64,000 bases of DNA, taken from NCBI GenBank assembly GCA_028873845.1, contig JAPPNO010000129.1, positions 1-64,000 of the forward strand, given 5' to 3'. Origin of the DNA: Gemmatimonadota bacterium (GTDB lineage Bacteria; Gemmatimonadota; Gemmatimonadetes; Longimicrobiales; Gaopeijiaceae). Below the pieces are notes generated by a model. The model was not told where the DNA came from and made no database searches. It worked only from the letters and a program-made list of their open reading frames with translations. The translations under genes and the position numbers were made by a program. This document shows, piece by piece, positions 45,642 through 53,872 of this stretch. Numbering within the stretch: position 1 is the stretch's first letter; the number at the start of each line of letters is the position of its first letter.

Positions 45642-46976
45642 ATGCGCCCCAACAAATCCACACCCCGCACCCGCGCGCGAACCCACAGCCGCCGCGACTT
45701 CCTCGGCTCGGCCGCGGCCGTTGTCGGTGTGTCCCGGCTGCCCGCATTCAATTCGCGCGCCGTGGACATCTCGCGCGATCTCGCCGGCCATCCCGGATCG
45801 CCCGCCGAGACCGCCGCGGACGAGAACTTCTGGGCCGAGGTGGCCCGCGCCTTCACCGTGGACCGGACGCTGGTCAACCTCAACAACGGCGGCGTCAGCC
45901 CCTCGCCCTCGTTCGTGCAGGACGCCATGAAGCGTCACCTGGACTACTCCAACGAGGCGCCGACCTACACCATGTGGAAGATCCTCGGGCCGCAGCGGGA
46001 AGGGGTCCGGGCCCGCATGGCGCGAGAGTGGGGGGTGGACACCGAGGAGGTGGCCTTCACCCGCAATGCCTCCGAGGGGCTGCAGACCTGCCAGTTCGGC
46101 TACGACCTCGAACCCGGCGACGAAGTGCTCACGACCACCCAGGACTACGGCCGCATGCTCACCACCTTCCGGCAGCGGGAACGCCGCGAGGGGATCAGGA
46201 TGGTCCAGATCAAGGTCCCCGTCCCGGCCGAGGATCCCGCCGAGGTGGTGCGCCGCTTCGAGGAGGCGATCACGGAGCGGACCCGCCTCATCCTCATGTG
46301 CCACATGATCAACCTGACGGGGCAGATCCTGCCGGTCCGCGAGGTCGTGCGGATGGCGCGCAGGCACGGAATCCCCGTGATCGTGGACGGCGCCCACGCG
46401 ATGGCCCACTTCCCCTTCAAGCTGTCCGACCTGGACTGCGACAACTACTCCACCAGCCTGCACAAGTGGCTCTTCGCGCCCCACGGAACGGGGCTGCTTT
46501 ACGTCCGCCGCGAGAAGATTCCCGAAATCTGGCCGCTCATGGCCGCGCCCGACCGCATGGACGGCGACATCCGCAAGTACGAGGAGATCGGCACCCACCC
46601 CGCGGCCAACTACCTGGCGATCGGCGAGGCGCTGACCTTCCACCAGGGAATCGGCGCCGAGCGCAAGGCGGAGCGGCTGATCTACCTGCGCGACTACTGG
46701 GCGAACCGTCTCCTGGAAAACGACCGCGTCAGCCTCAATACCAGCCAGAAGCCCGGCTTCGCCTGCGGGATCGGCAACGTGCACGTCGAGGGGCTCGACA
46801 CGGCGGCGCTGAGCAACTGGCTCTGGGACAAGCACCGCATCATCAACGTCCCGATCGGTCACGAGGAGTGCACCGGGCTGCGCATCTCGCCGAGCGTGTA
46901 CACGACGCTGGAGGAGATCGACCGCTTCAGCGAGGCGATGGAGTGGGCGATGGAGCACGGGTTGCCGGAGGCGTGA
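45642..46976 (+). CDS. Tat-exported class V aminotransferase-fold PLP enzyme
   Basis: The 444-residue protein has a twin-arginine signal (RTHSRRDFLGSAAAVVGV) and a class V aminotransferase fold: LVNLNNGGVSPSPSFVQDAM, AFTRNASEGLQTCQFG, LILMCHMINLTGQILPV, VIVDGAHAMAHFPF, and the PLP lysine in YSTSLHKWLFAPHGTG. It is close to isopenicillin-N epimerase or cysteine desulfurase-like proteins, but the reaction is not predictable. Export of a PLP enzyme to the periplasm is a known but uncommon arrangement. The ATG at 45642 has GGAG 7 bases upstream. Two later methionines would remove the signal. Confidence 0.85.
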   Translation: MRPNKSTPRTRARTHSRRDFLGSAAAVVGVSRLPAFNSRAVDISRDLAGHPGSPAETAADENFWAEVARAFTVDRTLVNLNNGGVSPSPSFVQDAMKRHLDYSNEAPTYTMWKILGPQREGVRARMAREWGVDTEEVAFTRNASEGLQTCQFGYDLEPGDEVLTTTQDYGRMLTTFRQRERREGIRMVQIKVPVPAEDPAEVVRRFEEAITERTRLILMCHMINLTGQILPVREVVRMARRHGIPVIVDGAHAMAHFPFKLSDLDCDNYSTSLHKWLFAPHGTGLLYVRREKIPEIWPLMAAPDRMDGDIRKYEEIGTHPAANYLAIGEALTFHQGIGAERKAERLIYLRDYWANRLLENDRVSLNTSQKPGFACGIGNVHVEGLDTAALSNWLWDKHRIINVPIGHEECTGLRISPSVYTTLEEIDRFSEAMEWAMEHGLPEA

Positions 46977-46983
46977 GGGGCAT

Positions 46984-48531
46984 TTGACGGGAGCACGTCC
47001 TGAAGCCGGCCGGCGGATCCGGCGTCGCGGGCTTCGGGCTGTGGCCGCCGGAGGCCCGCTGCGGCCGCGCGGCCTGCGCTGGCGCTTGCGGCGTTGTCTC
47101 CGCGAGAGGCTCCCGAATCCTGCCCGGGCCGGTGGACTGCTTGCGGCGCTGACGCTGCCCGCGCTCCTCGGGCTCGGCTGCCTCCACACCGAACTCAAGG
47201 AGTCCGATCCTGCCGAAGACGCGGTTCTGTCCGAGTCTCCGGCCCGGATCACGCTCACCTACACGACCGAGGTGCAGCTGGCTCTCAGCACGGTGGAGGT
47301 GCGCGCGGCATCGCCCGGCGCAACGCCTGTGCAGGCCGGGAAGCCGGCCTACCTGGCGGACGGCCGGCACGACGTCATTGTCCTGCCGCTGAGCGGGCCG
47401 CTGGGGACGGGTGGGTACGTCGTATCGTGGACCACCGCCGGGCCGGATGGCCACAAGCTTTCCGGGGACTTCGGGTTCCGGGTGGAGCTGCCCGCTTCGG
47501 CCGAGCCGGGAGAGGGCGCTGCCATGCCGGAGGTGGACCCGGCGACGCCGCCGGACGCTGCCGAAGCGCCTCGTTCAGGCGAGGCACGGAGGGGCGACGT
47601 TTCGCCGGACGGCGGCAGCCGCGCGATCAGCCTCGGCACGGGGATCGGCTTCTTCTTCTACCTGGGAATCGTCGGAATCATTGGGGGCCTGGTCTTTCGG
47701 TCGCTCGTAATCGGCCAGTGCGCCCGCGGCGGTGCACCCGGGGAGTGGATCGACTCGGCAACCAGCGCGACAGCGTCGTTCATGGCCATTCCGCTTGGGC
47801 TCCTGTGTATCACGCTGTTCTTCCGCGTCTGGGACCGGACGGCAGCATTCTTCCCGGACGATGTGGCCGGCAACTTCCTCACGGTCGCCACCGGTACTGT
47901 CTGGGCGGCGGGTTGGTGGCTTCATCTTGTGAGTGTTGTCGTGGTCGCCGTGTCAGTCCCGTTCCGCGGGGAGAACCAGGTCCGCCCCGCCGGGTGGAAG
48001 GTCCTCGCCCTGGGCGCTTTTCTTCTCCCTGTCGTGCCGGTGCTTTCAGGGCATGGGTGGTCGGACGCCCCGCGCGCGGTATCCGCCATCGCGACCTACC
48101 TGCACGTGGTGGCGGCCGCGGGGTGGATGGGAGCGCTTGCATGCCTTCTCTGGGTCAACGCCCGCCTCGGCAACGAGCTCGGAAACGGGACCGCTGACGC
48201 GCCGGACGGGCCGGGACTCGCCGAAATGGTGGCCGCGTTCTCGCGGGTCGCCCAGGTCGCGGTGGCCGTGCTGCTGGTCACCGGCGCCCTGAAGATCTGG
48301 ACGCACATCGACGCCGCTTCGGAGCTGTGGACGACGCCGTGGGGAAGGTCGCTCCTGGTCAAGGCCGGAGTCGTGGCCGGGGTGATGGCGCTCGGCTTCT
48401 ACAACTGGCGCGTGGTTCGACCGCGCCTGGAACGCGGCGGCGGCGGCACCCTCCCCGCGTGCCTCGAACTGCTGCTTGGCGTGGCGGCGGTCGCGGTCAC
48501 CTCCTTCCTGGTGACGCAGCCGCTGGACTGA
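46984..48531 (+). CDS. CopC-CopD fusion, lipoprotein-type signal
   Basis: The 515-residue protein has a CopC-like copper-binding domain (about 65-160, with HTELKESDPAEDAVL and DGHKLSGDFGFRV), a Pro/Ala/Glu linker and a CopD-like membrane domain of about eight segments (about 210-510). CopC/D proteins take part in copper uptake or handling. The N-terminal segment ends in a lipobox-like LGLGC just before the CopC domain. The start is uncertain: TTG at 46984 gives about 50 Arg-rich residues before the signal, which is unusual. It begins 7 bases after the aminotransferase stop. Confidence 0.8.
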   Translation: MTGARPEAGRRIRRRGLRAVAAGGPLRPRGLRWRLRRCLRERLPNPARAGGLLAALTLPALLGLGCLHTELKESDPAEDAVLSESPARITLTYTTEVQLALSTVEVRAASPGATPVQAGKPAYLADGRHDVIVLPLSGPLGTGGYVVSWTTAGPDGHKLSGDFGFRVELPASAEPGEGAAMPEVDPATPPDAAEAPRSGEARRGDVSPDGGSRAISLGTGIGFFFYLGIVGIIGGLVFRSLVIGQCARGGAPGEWIDSATSATASFMAIPLGLLCITLFFRVWDRTAAFFPDDVAGNFLTVATGTVWAAGWWLHLVSVVVVAVSVPFRGENQVRPAGWKVLALGAFLLPVVPVLSGHGWSDAPRAVSAIATYLHVVAAAGWMGALACLLWVNARLGNELGNGTADAPDGPGLAEMVAAFSRVAQVAVAVLLVTGALKIWTHIDAASELWTTPWGRSLLVKAGVVAGVMALGFYNWRVVRPRLERGGGGTLPACLELLLGVAAVAVTSFLVTQPLD

Positions 48532-48546
48532 GCGCAGCGCGGCGAA

Positions 48547-48564
48547 TGTAAATCGTACTTTACA
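48547..48564. promoter_or_regulatory. AT-rich palindrome TGTAAA-6-TTTACA
   Basis: A 6-bp inverted repeat with a 6-base spacer lies in the convergent gap between the copC-copD gene and the mscS-like gene (48532-48653). It stands out in GC-rich DNA. It could be a protein-binding site or a weak hairpin; there is no U-run to make it a standard terminator. Confidence 0.3.
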
Positions 48565-48653
48565 ATATGTTGGGGTTGCGAACCCTCTCCTCCACACGCC
48601 GTTCCCGCCACCCTTCGGGAATAGGATTGGATCGTACGGGACCTCGCCGCCCC

Positions 48654-49916
48654 CTACGCCCCCCTCGCCAACGCCTTCCTGAAGTCACTCCCCCCCGGCG
48701 CCTGGAAGGCCCTCAGCCCGAACTCGGGGAGCGTCGCGATCAGGTGGTCGAAGATGTCCCCCTGGAACCCCTCGTAGTTGGCCCACGCCGTGTCGTTGGA
48801 GAAGCAGTACACCTCGATCGGCACCCCTTCCGGCCCGGGCGCCAGCTGCCGGGTCAGCAGGGTCATGTCCTTGTGGGTCTTCGGATGCGCTTCGAGGTAC
48901 TTCTGCACGTAGACCCGGAAGGTCCCCAGGTTGGTGAGCCGCCGGATTTCCGGAATCACCCCCGGGTTGCCGGCGGCCTTCTCCTCGTTGTAACGGGTGA
49001 TCGCGGCGACGCTCTCGCGCATGTAGTCCCGCAGCAGCTCGCGGCGGGAAAGCTCCCCGATCTCGTCCTCGGTCAGGAACCGCACCGAGTTCATGTCGAG
49101 CCTCAGCGACCGCTTGATGCGCCGCCCCCCCGACTCCGACATCCCGCGCCAGTTCTTGAACGACTCCGTGATGAACTTGTTGGTCGGGATCGTGGAGATC
49201 GTCTTGTCCCAGTTCTGCACCTTGACCGTGTGCAGCGCGATGTCGATGACCTCGCCGTCGGAGCCCGCCTGCGGCACGCTCACCCAGTCCCCGATCCGGA
49301 TCATGTCGTTCGACGCGATCTGTATGCTGGCGACCAGCGACAGGATCGTGTCTCGGAAGACCAGCATGAGCACGGCCGCCAGCGCGCCGAGTCCCGACAG
49401 GTAGACGACCGGCGACTGTCCGGTCAGCGCCGCCACGATCACCACCCCGGCGGCCAGATAGGCCACCAGCGCCGCCACCTGGAGATACCCCTTGATCGGC
49501 CGGGACTTGGCCTCGGCGTAGCCCTCGTTGTAGATGTCGTTGACGGCGTCCAGGAACGCCTGGAAGGCGCGCACCACGGTGAAGGCGATGTAGGCGGCCG
49601 CCACGCGCCGTACGAAGGTCGCCGCCAGCGCCAGAGCCTCCCCGGTCAGGTCCGAAGGGGCGAGTTCGAGGGCGCGCCCGATTCCGAGGTAGACCACGAC
49701 CGCCGGCACCACGCCCGCCAGCCGCCTGAACACCCCGCGCTCGATGAGGCGGTCGTCCCAGGTCGAGCGCGTGCGCGAGGTCACGCCGCTGATCACCCGG
49801 TGCAGGATGCGCGTGGCCACCCAGCCGGCGCCCCACGCCACAACCGCGAGGATGGCCACGGCGGCCATCACCGACGGCCAGCCTTGGGGAAGTTGCGGGA
49901 TCATGCCTTGCGTCAC
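48654..49916 (-). CDS. MscS-family mechanosensitive channel (YbdG-like)
   Basis: The 420-residue protein starts at GTG 49916, preceded by GGGAG. Five membrane segments lie in residues 1-170, the last forming the pore helix (LSGLGALAAVLMLVFRDTILS). An MscS beta domain follows (DMIRIGDWVSVPQAGSDGEVIDIALHTVKVQNWDKTISTIPT spread over about 180-225). A C-terminal extension of about 150 residues, with RIKRSLRLDMNSVRFLTEDE, resembles YbdG-type channels rather than the minimal MscS. It probably protects cells under hypo-osmotic stress. The start overlaps the beta-lactamase gene end by four bases. Confidence 0.88.
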   Translation of the reverse strand: MTQGMIPQLPQGWPSVMAAVAILAVVAWGAGWVATRILHRVISGVTSRTRSTWDDRLIERGVFRRLAGVVPAVVVYLGIGRALELAPSDLTGEALALAATFVRRVAAAYIAFTVVRAFQAFLDAVNDIYNEGYAEAKSRPIKGYLQVAALVAYLAAGVVIVAALTGQSPVVYLSGLGALAAVLMLVFRDTILSLVASIQIASNDMIRIGDWVSVPQAGSDGEVIDIALHTVKVQNWDKTISTIPTNKFITESFKNWRGMSESGGRRIKRSLRLDMNSVRFLTEDEIGELSRRELLRDYMRESVAAITRYNEEKAAGNPGVIPEIRRLTNLGTFRVYVQKYLEAHPKTHKDMTLLTRQLAPGPEGVPIEVYCFSNDTAWANYEGFQGDIFDHLIATLPEFGLRAFQAPGGSDFRKALARGA

Positions 49917-51121
49917 CTCGATTCTCCCAGTTCCTCGGCCAGCAGGTCGAGCGCCAGCCGCGTAAGTCGCACCAGGTGGGGGTGGGCCCGGTGTCCGTTC
50001 GTCAGGAAGGCCACCCCGAACCCGCGCGTCCGGTTCCCGGAGGCGAAGGCCGTGTAACCCGGAACGCTGCCCGAATGGGCGAAGAAGCGCTCGCCGCCCC
50101 GCGCGGACACCCACCACGTCAGCCCGTATCCGGGGTTCTCGTACCCCCAGCCACCGCCCATCGGTTCACCCGCGAACTGCTCGTACTGCAGCGTGTGCAT
50201 CTCGTCGAGCGTCTCCTCGCGGAGCAGCCGCCGGCCGCCCCGGCTCCCGTCGCCCAGGTTGAAGCGCACCCACGCGGCCTGGTCGTGGACCGTCCCGTAG
50301 ACGATCCCCGCCGGCCACACGTTGGCCTTCAGCCGCTGGGTCGGCGTGTTGCGCCGCGTCTCCTCGTGCGGAACGTAGGGGACAGCCAGGCGCTCGGCCG
50401 TCGCGGGCGAAGGGTTGAACTCGGTCGCGGTCATGCCCAGCCGGCCCCACACCTCGTCGCGGATGTACTGCCTGTAGGGGATGCCCGAAAACTGCTCGAT
50501 CAGCTGGCCGACCAGCGAATACGCCATGTTCGAGTAGACCACCCCGGCCAGCGGCACCGTGTCCACGCGAAGCGAGTCGCGCAGGTACTCCTCCAGCGGC
50601 AGGGGTGCCGTGTCGCCCCATACCGTGTGGGGCCCGAAGGCGACGGGCATCCCCGAGGTGTGGGTGAGGAGATGCCGGAAGGTGACGGGATGGGCCGGGT
50701 CCTCGCCGCGGATGACCAAATCGTCGAGGTGGTCGGAGACCGGGTCGTCCAGGGCGAACTTCCCCTGCTCCATCTGCTGCAGCAGCGCCACGGTGGACTG
50801 GGCCTTGAAGGTCGAGCCGATGAGGTAGACGGTGCGGGTCGACGCGGGGGTGCGCGCCCACAGGTTCGACTGGCCGTACGCGCCGCTCCACAGCTCGCCC
50901 CGCCGGTCGGTGAGTGCGATCGTCAGCGAGGGGATGTTGCCGTCCAGCATGGCCCGCCGGATCTCGGGCTCCAGGCGCGCGGCCACGGCGGCGACTTCCT
51001 GCGACCGGGCGTCCGCCGGGAGGACCCATGGGGCCGCCAGCGCCGCAACAACCCGGAACATCGTGGTGGACGCCCGGCGGGGACGAGGAACCACCCTGGC
51101 GAGTCCATGGCACTGCAACAT
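49913..51121 (-). CDS. Exported serine hydrolase of the beta-lactamase/class C fold
   Basis: The 402-residue protein has the three motifs of class C serine hydrolases: the nucleophile Ser in GSTFK (about 92-96), YSNMAYSL and HSGSVPGY (KTG-box equivalent). Such proteins hydrolyse beta-lactams or act as esterases or D-aminopeptidases; true beta-lactamase activity is not shown. The N-terminal 35 residues hold a signal (MFRVVAALAAPWVLPADARSQ) preceded by 20 residues with RPRR. I keep the ATG at 51121 because GGAG lies 7 bases upstream; 51061 is an alternative. Confidence 0.83.
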   Translation of the reverse strand: MLQCHGLARVVPRPRRASTTMFRVVAALAAPWVLPADARSQEVAAVAARLEPEIRRAMLDGNIPSLTIALTDRRGELWSGAYGQSNLWARTPASTRTVYLIGSTFKAQSTVALLQQMEQGKFALDDPVSDHLDDLVIRGEDPAHPVTFRHLLTHTSGMPVAFGPHTVWGDTAPLPLEEYLRDSLRVDTVPLAGVVYSNMAYSLVGQLIEQFSGIPYRQYIRDEVWGRLGMTATEFNPSPATAERLAVPYVPHEETRRNTPTQRLKANVWPAGIVYGTVHDQAAWVRFNLGDGSRGGRRLLREETLDEMHTLQYEQFAGEPMGGGWGYENPGYGLTWWVSARGGERFFAHSGSVPGYTAFASGNRTRGFGVAFLTNGHRAHPHLVRLTRLALDLLAEELGESR

Positions 51122-51391
51122 TCAGCAACTCCGTTTTCTTCCGAGCGTGTCCGAACCATCCGCCAACTCCCGGGACCGTGCCACCCGTCACCCGTCCATT
51201 CGCGACCTTGCGGCGGGACACACGCGCGGGTCACCTTCGCACCACGGCGGCCTGGACCGGAATCGGCGGACTTGGCGGCGGACTTCGCCGGAGGCCGGGG
51301 GACGGGAGAACGACTCCCGCCAGCCGGGGGAACCTTCCCCGCAGACCGCTACTATTGTACAGCTTTACGACCACAAGTCCACGGTAAACCC

Positions 51392-51817
51392 ATGATCCGA
51401 CTCGCCCGCGACCCCACCCCCGAGCCCCCGATCCTCCCGGACCGGATGCGGATCAGCGTCCGGCCCGCCTATTCGTCCGGCCATTCGCTGCCTCCGGAGC
51501 GCTACGTCTTCGTCTACTTCATCCGCATCGAGAACATCGGCGACGAGACCGCGCAGCTCTTCTGGCGCCACTGGAAGATCCACGACGAGGCAGCCGGCGA
51601 CCACGAGGTCAGCGGCGAGGGCGTGGTCGGCGAATGTCCCACGCTGGCTCCCGGCGACGTCCACGAATACAACAGCTTCTGCGTGCTCGAGGGGTCGAAC
51701 GGGTTCATGGAGGGATACTATCACTTCCGGCGCGCGGACGGATCGGTCTTCCGCGCCGAGATTCCACGCTTCCTGCTCCGGGCGCCGTCGCAGGGGGGGA
51801 CGACCCACTACGCCTGA
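51392..51817 (+). CDS. apaG: ApaG-family protein
   Basis: The 141-residue protein is an ApaG domain of the fibronectin III type: RMRISVRPAYSSGHSLPPERYVFVYFIRIEN, WRHWKIHDEAAGDHEVSGEGVVGECPTLAPGD split over strands 3-5, and a C-terminal GSMEGYYHF-like GFMEGYYHFRRADGSVFRAEIPRF. ApaG proteins are linked to Mg2+/Co2+ resistance, with unclear mechanism. It starts at ATG 51392, 270 bases after the divergent serine hydrolase start; no gene is seen in that gap. Confidence 0.87.
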   Translation: MIRLARDPTPEPPILPDRMRISVRPAYSSGHSLPPERYVFVYFIRIENIGDETAQLFWRHWKIHDEAAGDHEVSGEGVVGECPTLAPGDVHEYNSFCVLEGSNGFMEGYYHFRRADGSVFRAEIPRFLLRAPSQGGTTHYA

Positions 51818-51832
51818 AGAGGCCGGCCGGGT

Positions 51833-52363
51833 CTACTCGATCCGCCGGTACACCGCGTGGCTCACGCTCTCGGTCCCGTCCTCGCGGGTCCGCCGGTATT
51901 CGTTGTCGATCGTGTTGCCGTCCTCGGAGAGAACGTTGATGATCACCTGGTAGACCTCGCCGTCGCGGGCGTTGAGGATCCGGTTTGTGCGGTCGTCCAC
52001 GACCTCGACCGCCGTGGTGGCACCCTCGCCCCCACCCTCCACCGGGTGAAACTCGCCGTCGAACATGGTCACGTAGCCCCACGAGGAGGTCTCGCCCTCG
52101 GTGTTGGTGGTCGCGACCGTGATCTTCATGCCGCCGTCCCCGTACGGCTCGTAGGTCATGACGTTCCTGTACGGGGGCGGGCGGTCGCTCTCGAGCTGCC
52201 AGACGCCGAAGCGGGGGTTTTCGAGGGTCTCGGCGGCGGTCTGCGCGGCTTCGGCGCCGGCTGTGGCCTCGTCGGCTCCTTCCCCGTCGCCCGATCCGCA
52301 GGCAAGCCCTCCGGCAGCGGTTGCCAGGACCAGCGGGATCGACAGCAGCTTACGTATGTTCAT
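51833..52363 (-). CDS. Lipoprotein of unknown function
   Basis: The 176-residue product has a lipoprotein signal ending in GGLAC and a Gly/Ala/Glu linker. About 120 residues of beta-rich sequence follow, with the motifs NPRFGVWQLESDRPPPYRNVMTYE and VYQVIINVLSEDGNTIDNEY. I do not recognise a family; the pattern (observed strand, then TYEPYGDGGMK) recalls small exported proteins of unknown role in related bacteria. ATG 52363 has AGGAG 9 bases upstream. It converges on apaG with a 15-base gap. Confidence 0.7.
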   Translation of the reverse strand: MNIRKLLSIPLVLATAAGGLACGSGDGEGADEATAGAEAAQTAAETLENPRFGVWQLESDRPPPYRNVMTYEPYGDGGMKITVATTNTEGETSSWGYVTMFDGEFHPVEGGGEGATTAVEVVDDRTNRILNARDGEVYQVIINVLSEDGNTIDNEYRRTREDGTESVSHAVYRRIE

Positions 52364-52480
52364 CGTTGCGCACTCCTGAGCAGGGGGTTCACGGGACCGC
52401 AAAGGTACGGCGGCGTGGTATCTTTCCGAAACCCGCGCTGTCGTCGGCGCGTACCACTTGAGAGGTCGACCCAGTCCCCG

Positions 52481-53872
52481 ATGCCAGCCAACCGCATGCC
52501 CCTGCCCCACCCGCGCGTTCCGGTTGCGGCACTGCTCCTGTTGTGTGCCGCCCCTCTACAGGCCCAGTACGACGACCGCATCTGGGGACGCGTTTTCACC
52601 AACGGCGGCGAGGTCCACGAGGGGTTCATCCGTCTGGTCCGGTGGCGGGCCGCCGCGAGCTGGACCGATGTCCTCTCGGCATCGAAGAAGATCCCGGAGG
52701 AGCACTACCAGGACTGGCTCGATGCGACGCGCGACGGCGAGCCCCACGTAGGCACCGTCGAGCTGAAGGGCTACCGGATCACCTGGGATTCGAAGCACCC
52801 GTCCTTCGCACGCCCCCAGCTCTCGGGGATCCGTTTCGGTCACGTCGCCGTGCTTGCGGTCGGTGAGGAGGGCGAAATCCGGGTTGTGACCCGATCCCGG
52901 CAGGGAACGGAGCTGGGACTCAGTCCCGAGGCCTATCGCGCAATCACGGTCGGTGAGGGCGCTGAAGGCTTCATCATGGTGCGAACCTCAAACGACATGC
53001 AGCTGCGGGTCGAGAGCGAGGGCCGCTCCGTCCAGGTGCGGGGGCGTGACCTGGAGCGCATCGAGTTCGGAGCCTCTCCATCCGGCGCGGCGCCCCCGTC
53101 GGGCCGACTGTACGGGACCGTCGAGGACCGGACCGGGCGTTCGTTCACGGGATTCGTAACCTGGGACCGCCGCCGGATCCTGGAGTCCGGGTCCCTGGAG
53201 ACCTATTGGGAGGACGTTCCCCAGCTGGCCAATCCGTGGGAATCCGACAAGTACAAGCGGTCGATCCGCTTCTCCGAGATCCGTTCGCTGGAGCGCACTC
53301 CGTGCTTCGCCAAAGTGACCCTGAAATCGGATTCGGTCGTGGAGCTCTGCGACGAGCCGTTCGAAGGGGATCCGTGGGTCCGGATTTCCGACCCGGCGCT
53401 GGGATACGTCGAGGTGAAGTGGGACGCGGTCCGGACTCTTCGCTTCGAGCCCTCGCCCGGCCTGCAGGGCTACGACGCCTTCGACGGTGGCCGCCCACTC
53501 TCGGGCACAGTGGTCACCGTGGACGGTGATGAGATCACCGGACGGATCCGCTGGGACGCCGACGAGGAGTGGTCGTGGGAGCTGCTGCAGGGGAGCTCGG
53601 ACGATGTCGAGTTTTCGATCGAATTCGGGAACGTCGCGCACATCGAGCGCGAGGGGGCCGATAGCGCGCGCGTGTCGTTGCAAGACGGGCGATTGTTCCA
53701 CCTGACGGGCGGATACGACGTCGGCAGGGACAACCGGGGAATCTTCATCTTCCCCGCCCCGGCCGACGGAGCGCCGGCGGGCGCGTCCGCCGCGAAATGG
53801 CGCTACGTCGCATGGGAGGAATTTCGCGAGGTGCGCTTCCACCCCATCGAAGACCAGGGGGCCGGATCGTGA
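52481..53872 (+). CDS. Exported protein of unknown function, partner of the D15-type barrel
   Basis: From ATG 52481 the protein has 463 residues with a signal (VAALLLLCAAPLQAQ). The mature part repeats short beta units of the form GRVFTNGGEVHEGFIRL, YGTVEDRTGRSFTGFVTWD and LSGTVVTVDGDEITGRIRWD, each starting with a (G/S)-x-V turn. This suggests several copies of an SH3-like or OB-like module. No known domain is certain. It overlaps the next gene by four bases (GTGA), so the two are coupled and may act together at the outer membrane. Confidence 0.65.
   Translation: MPANRMPLPHPRVPVAALLLLCAAPLQAQYDDRIWGRVFTNGGEVHEGFIRLVRWRAAASWTDVLSASKKIPEEHYQDWLDATRDGEPHVGTVELKGYRITWDSKHPSFARPQLSGIRFGHVAVLAVGEEGEIRVVTRSRQGTELGLSPEAYRAITVGEGAEGFIMVRTSNDMQLRVESEGRSVQVRGRDLERIEFGASPSGAAPPSGRLYGTVEDRTGRSFTGFVTWDRRRILESGSLETYWEDVPQLANPWESDKYKRSIRFSEIRSLERTPCFAKVTLKSDSVVELCDEPFEGDPWVRISDPALGYVEVKWDAVRTLRFEPSPGLQGYDAFDGGRPLSGTVVTVDGDEITGRIRWDADEEWSWELLQGSSDDVEFSIEFGNVAHIEREGADSARVSLQDGRLFHLTGGYDVGRDNRGIFIFPAPADGAPAGASAAKWRYVAWEEFREVRFHPIEDQGAGS

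Noticed and set aside
49913-51121. Antibiotic-resistance beta-lactamase
   Set aside because: The motifs only show the serine hydrolase fold; many such proteins are esterases or peptidases, and the context gives no resistance link.
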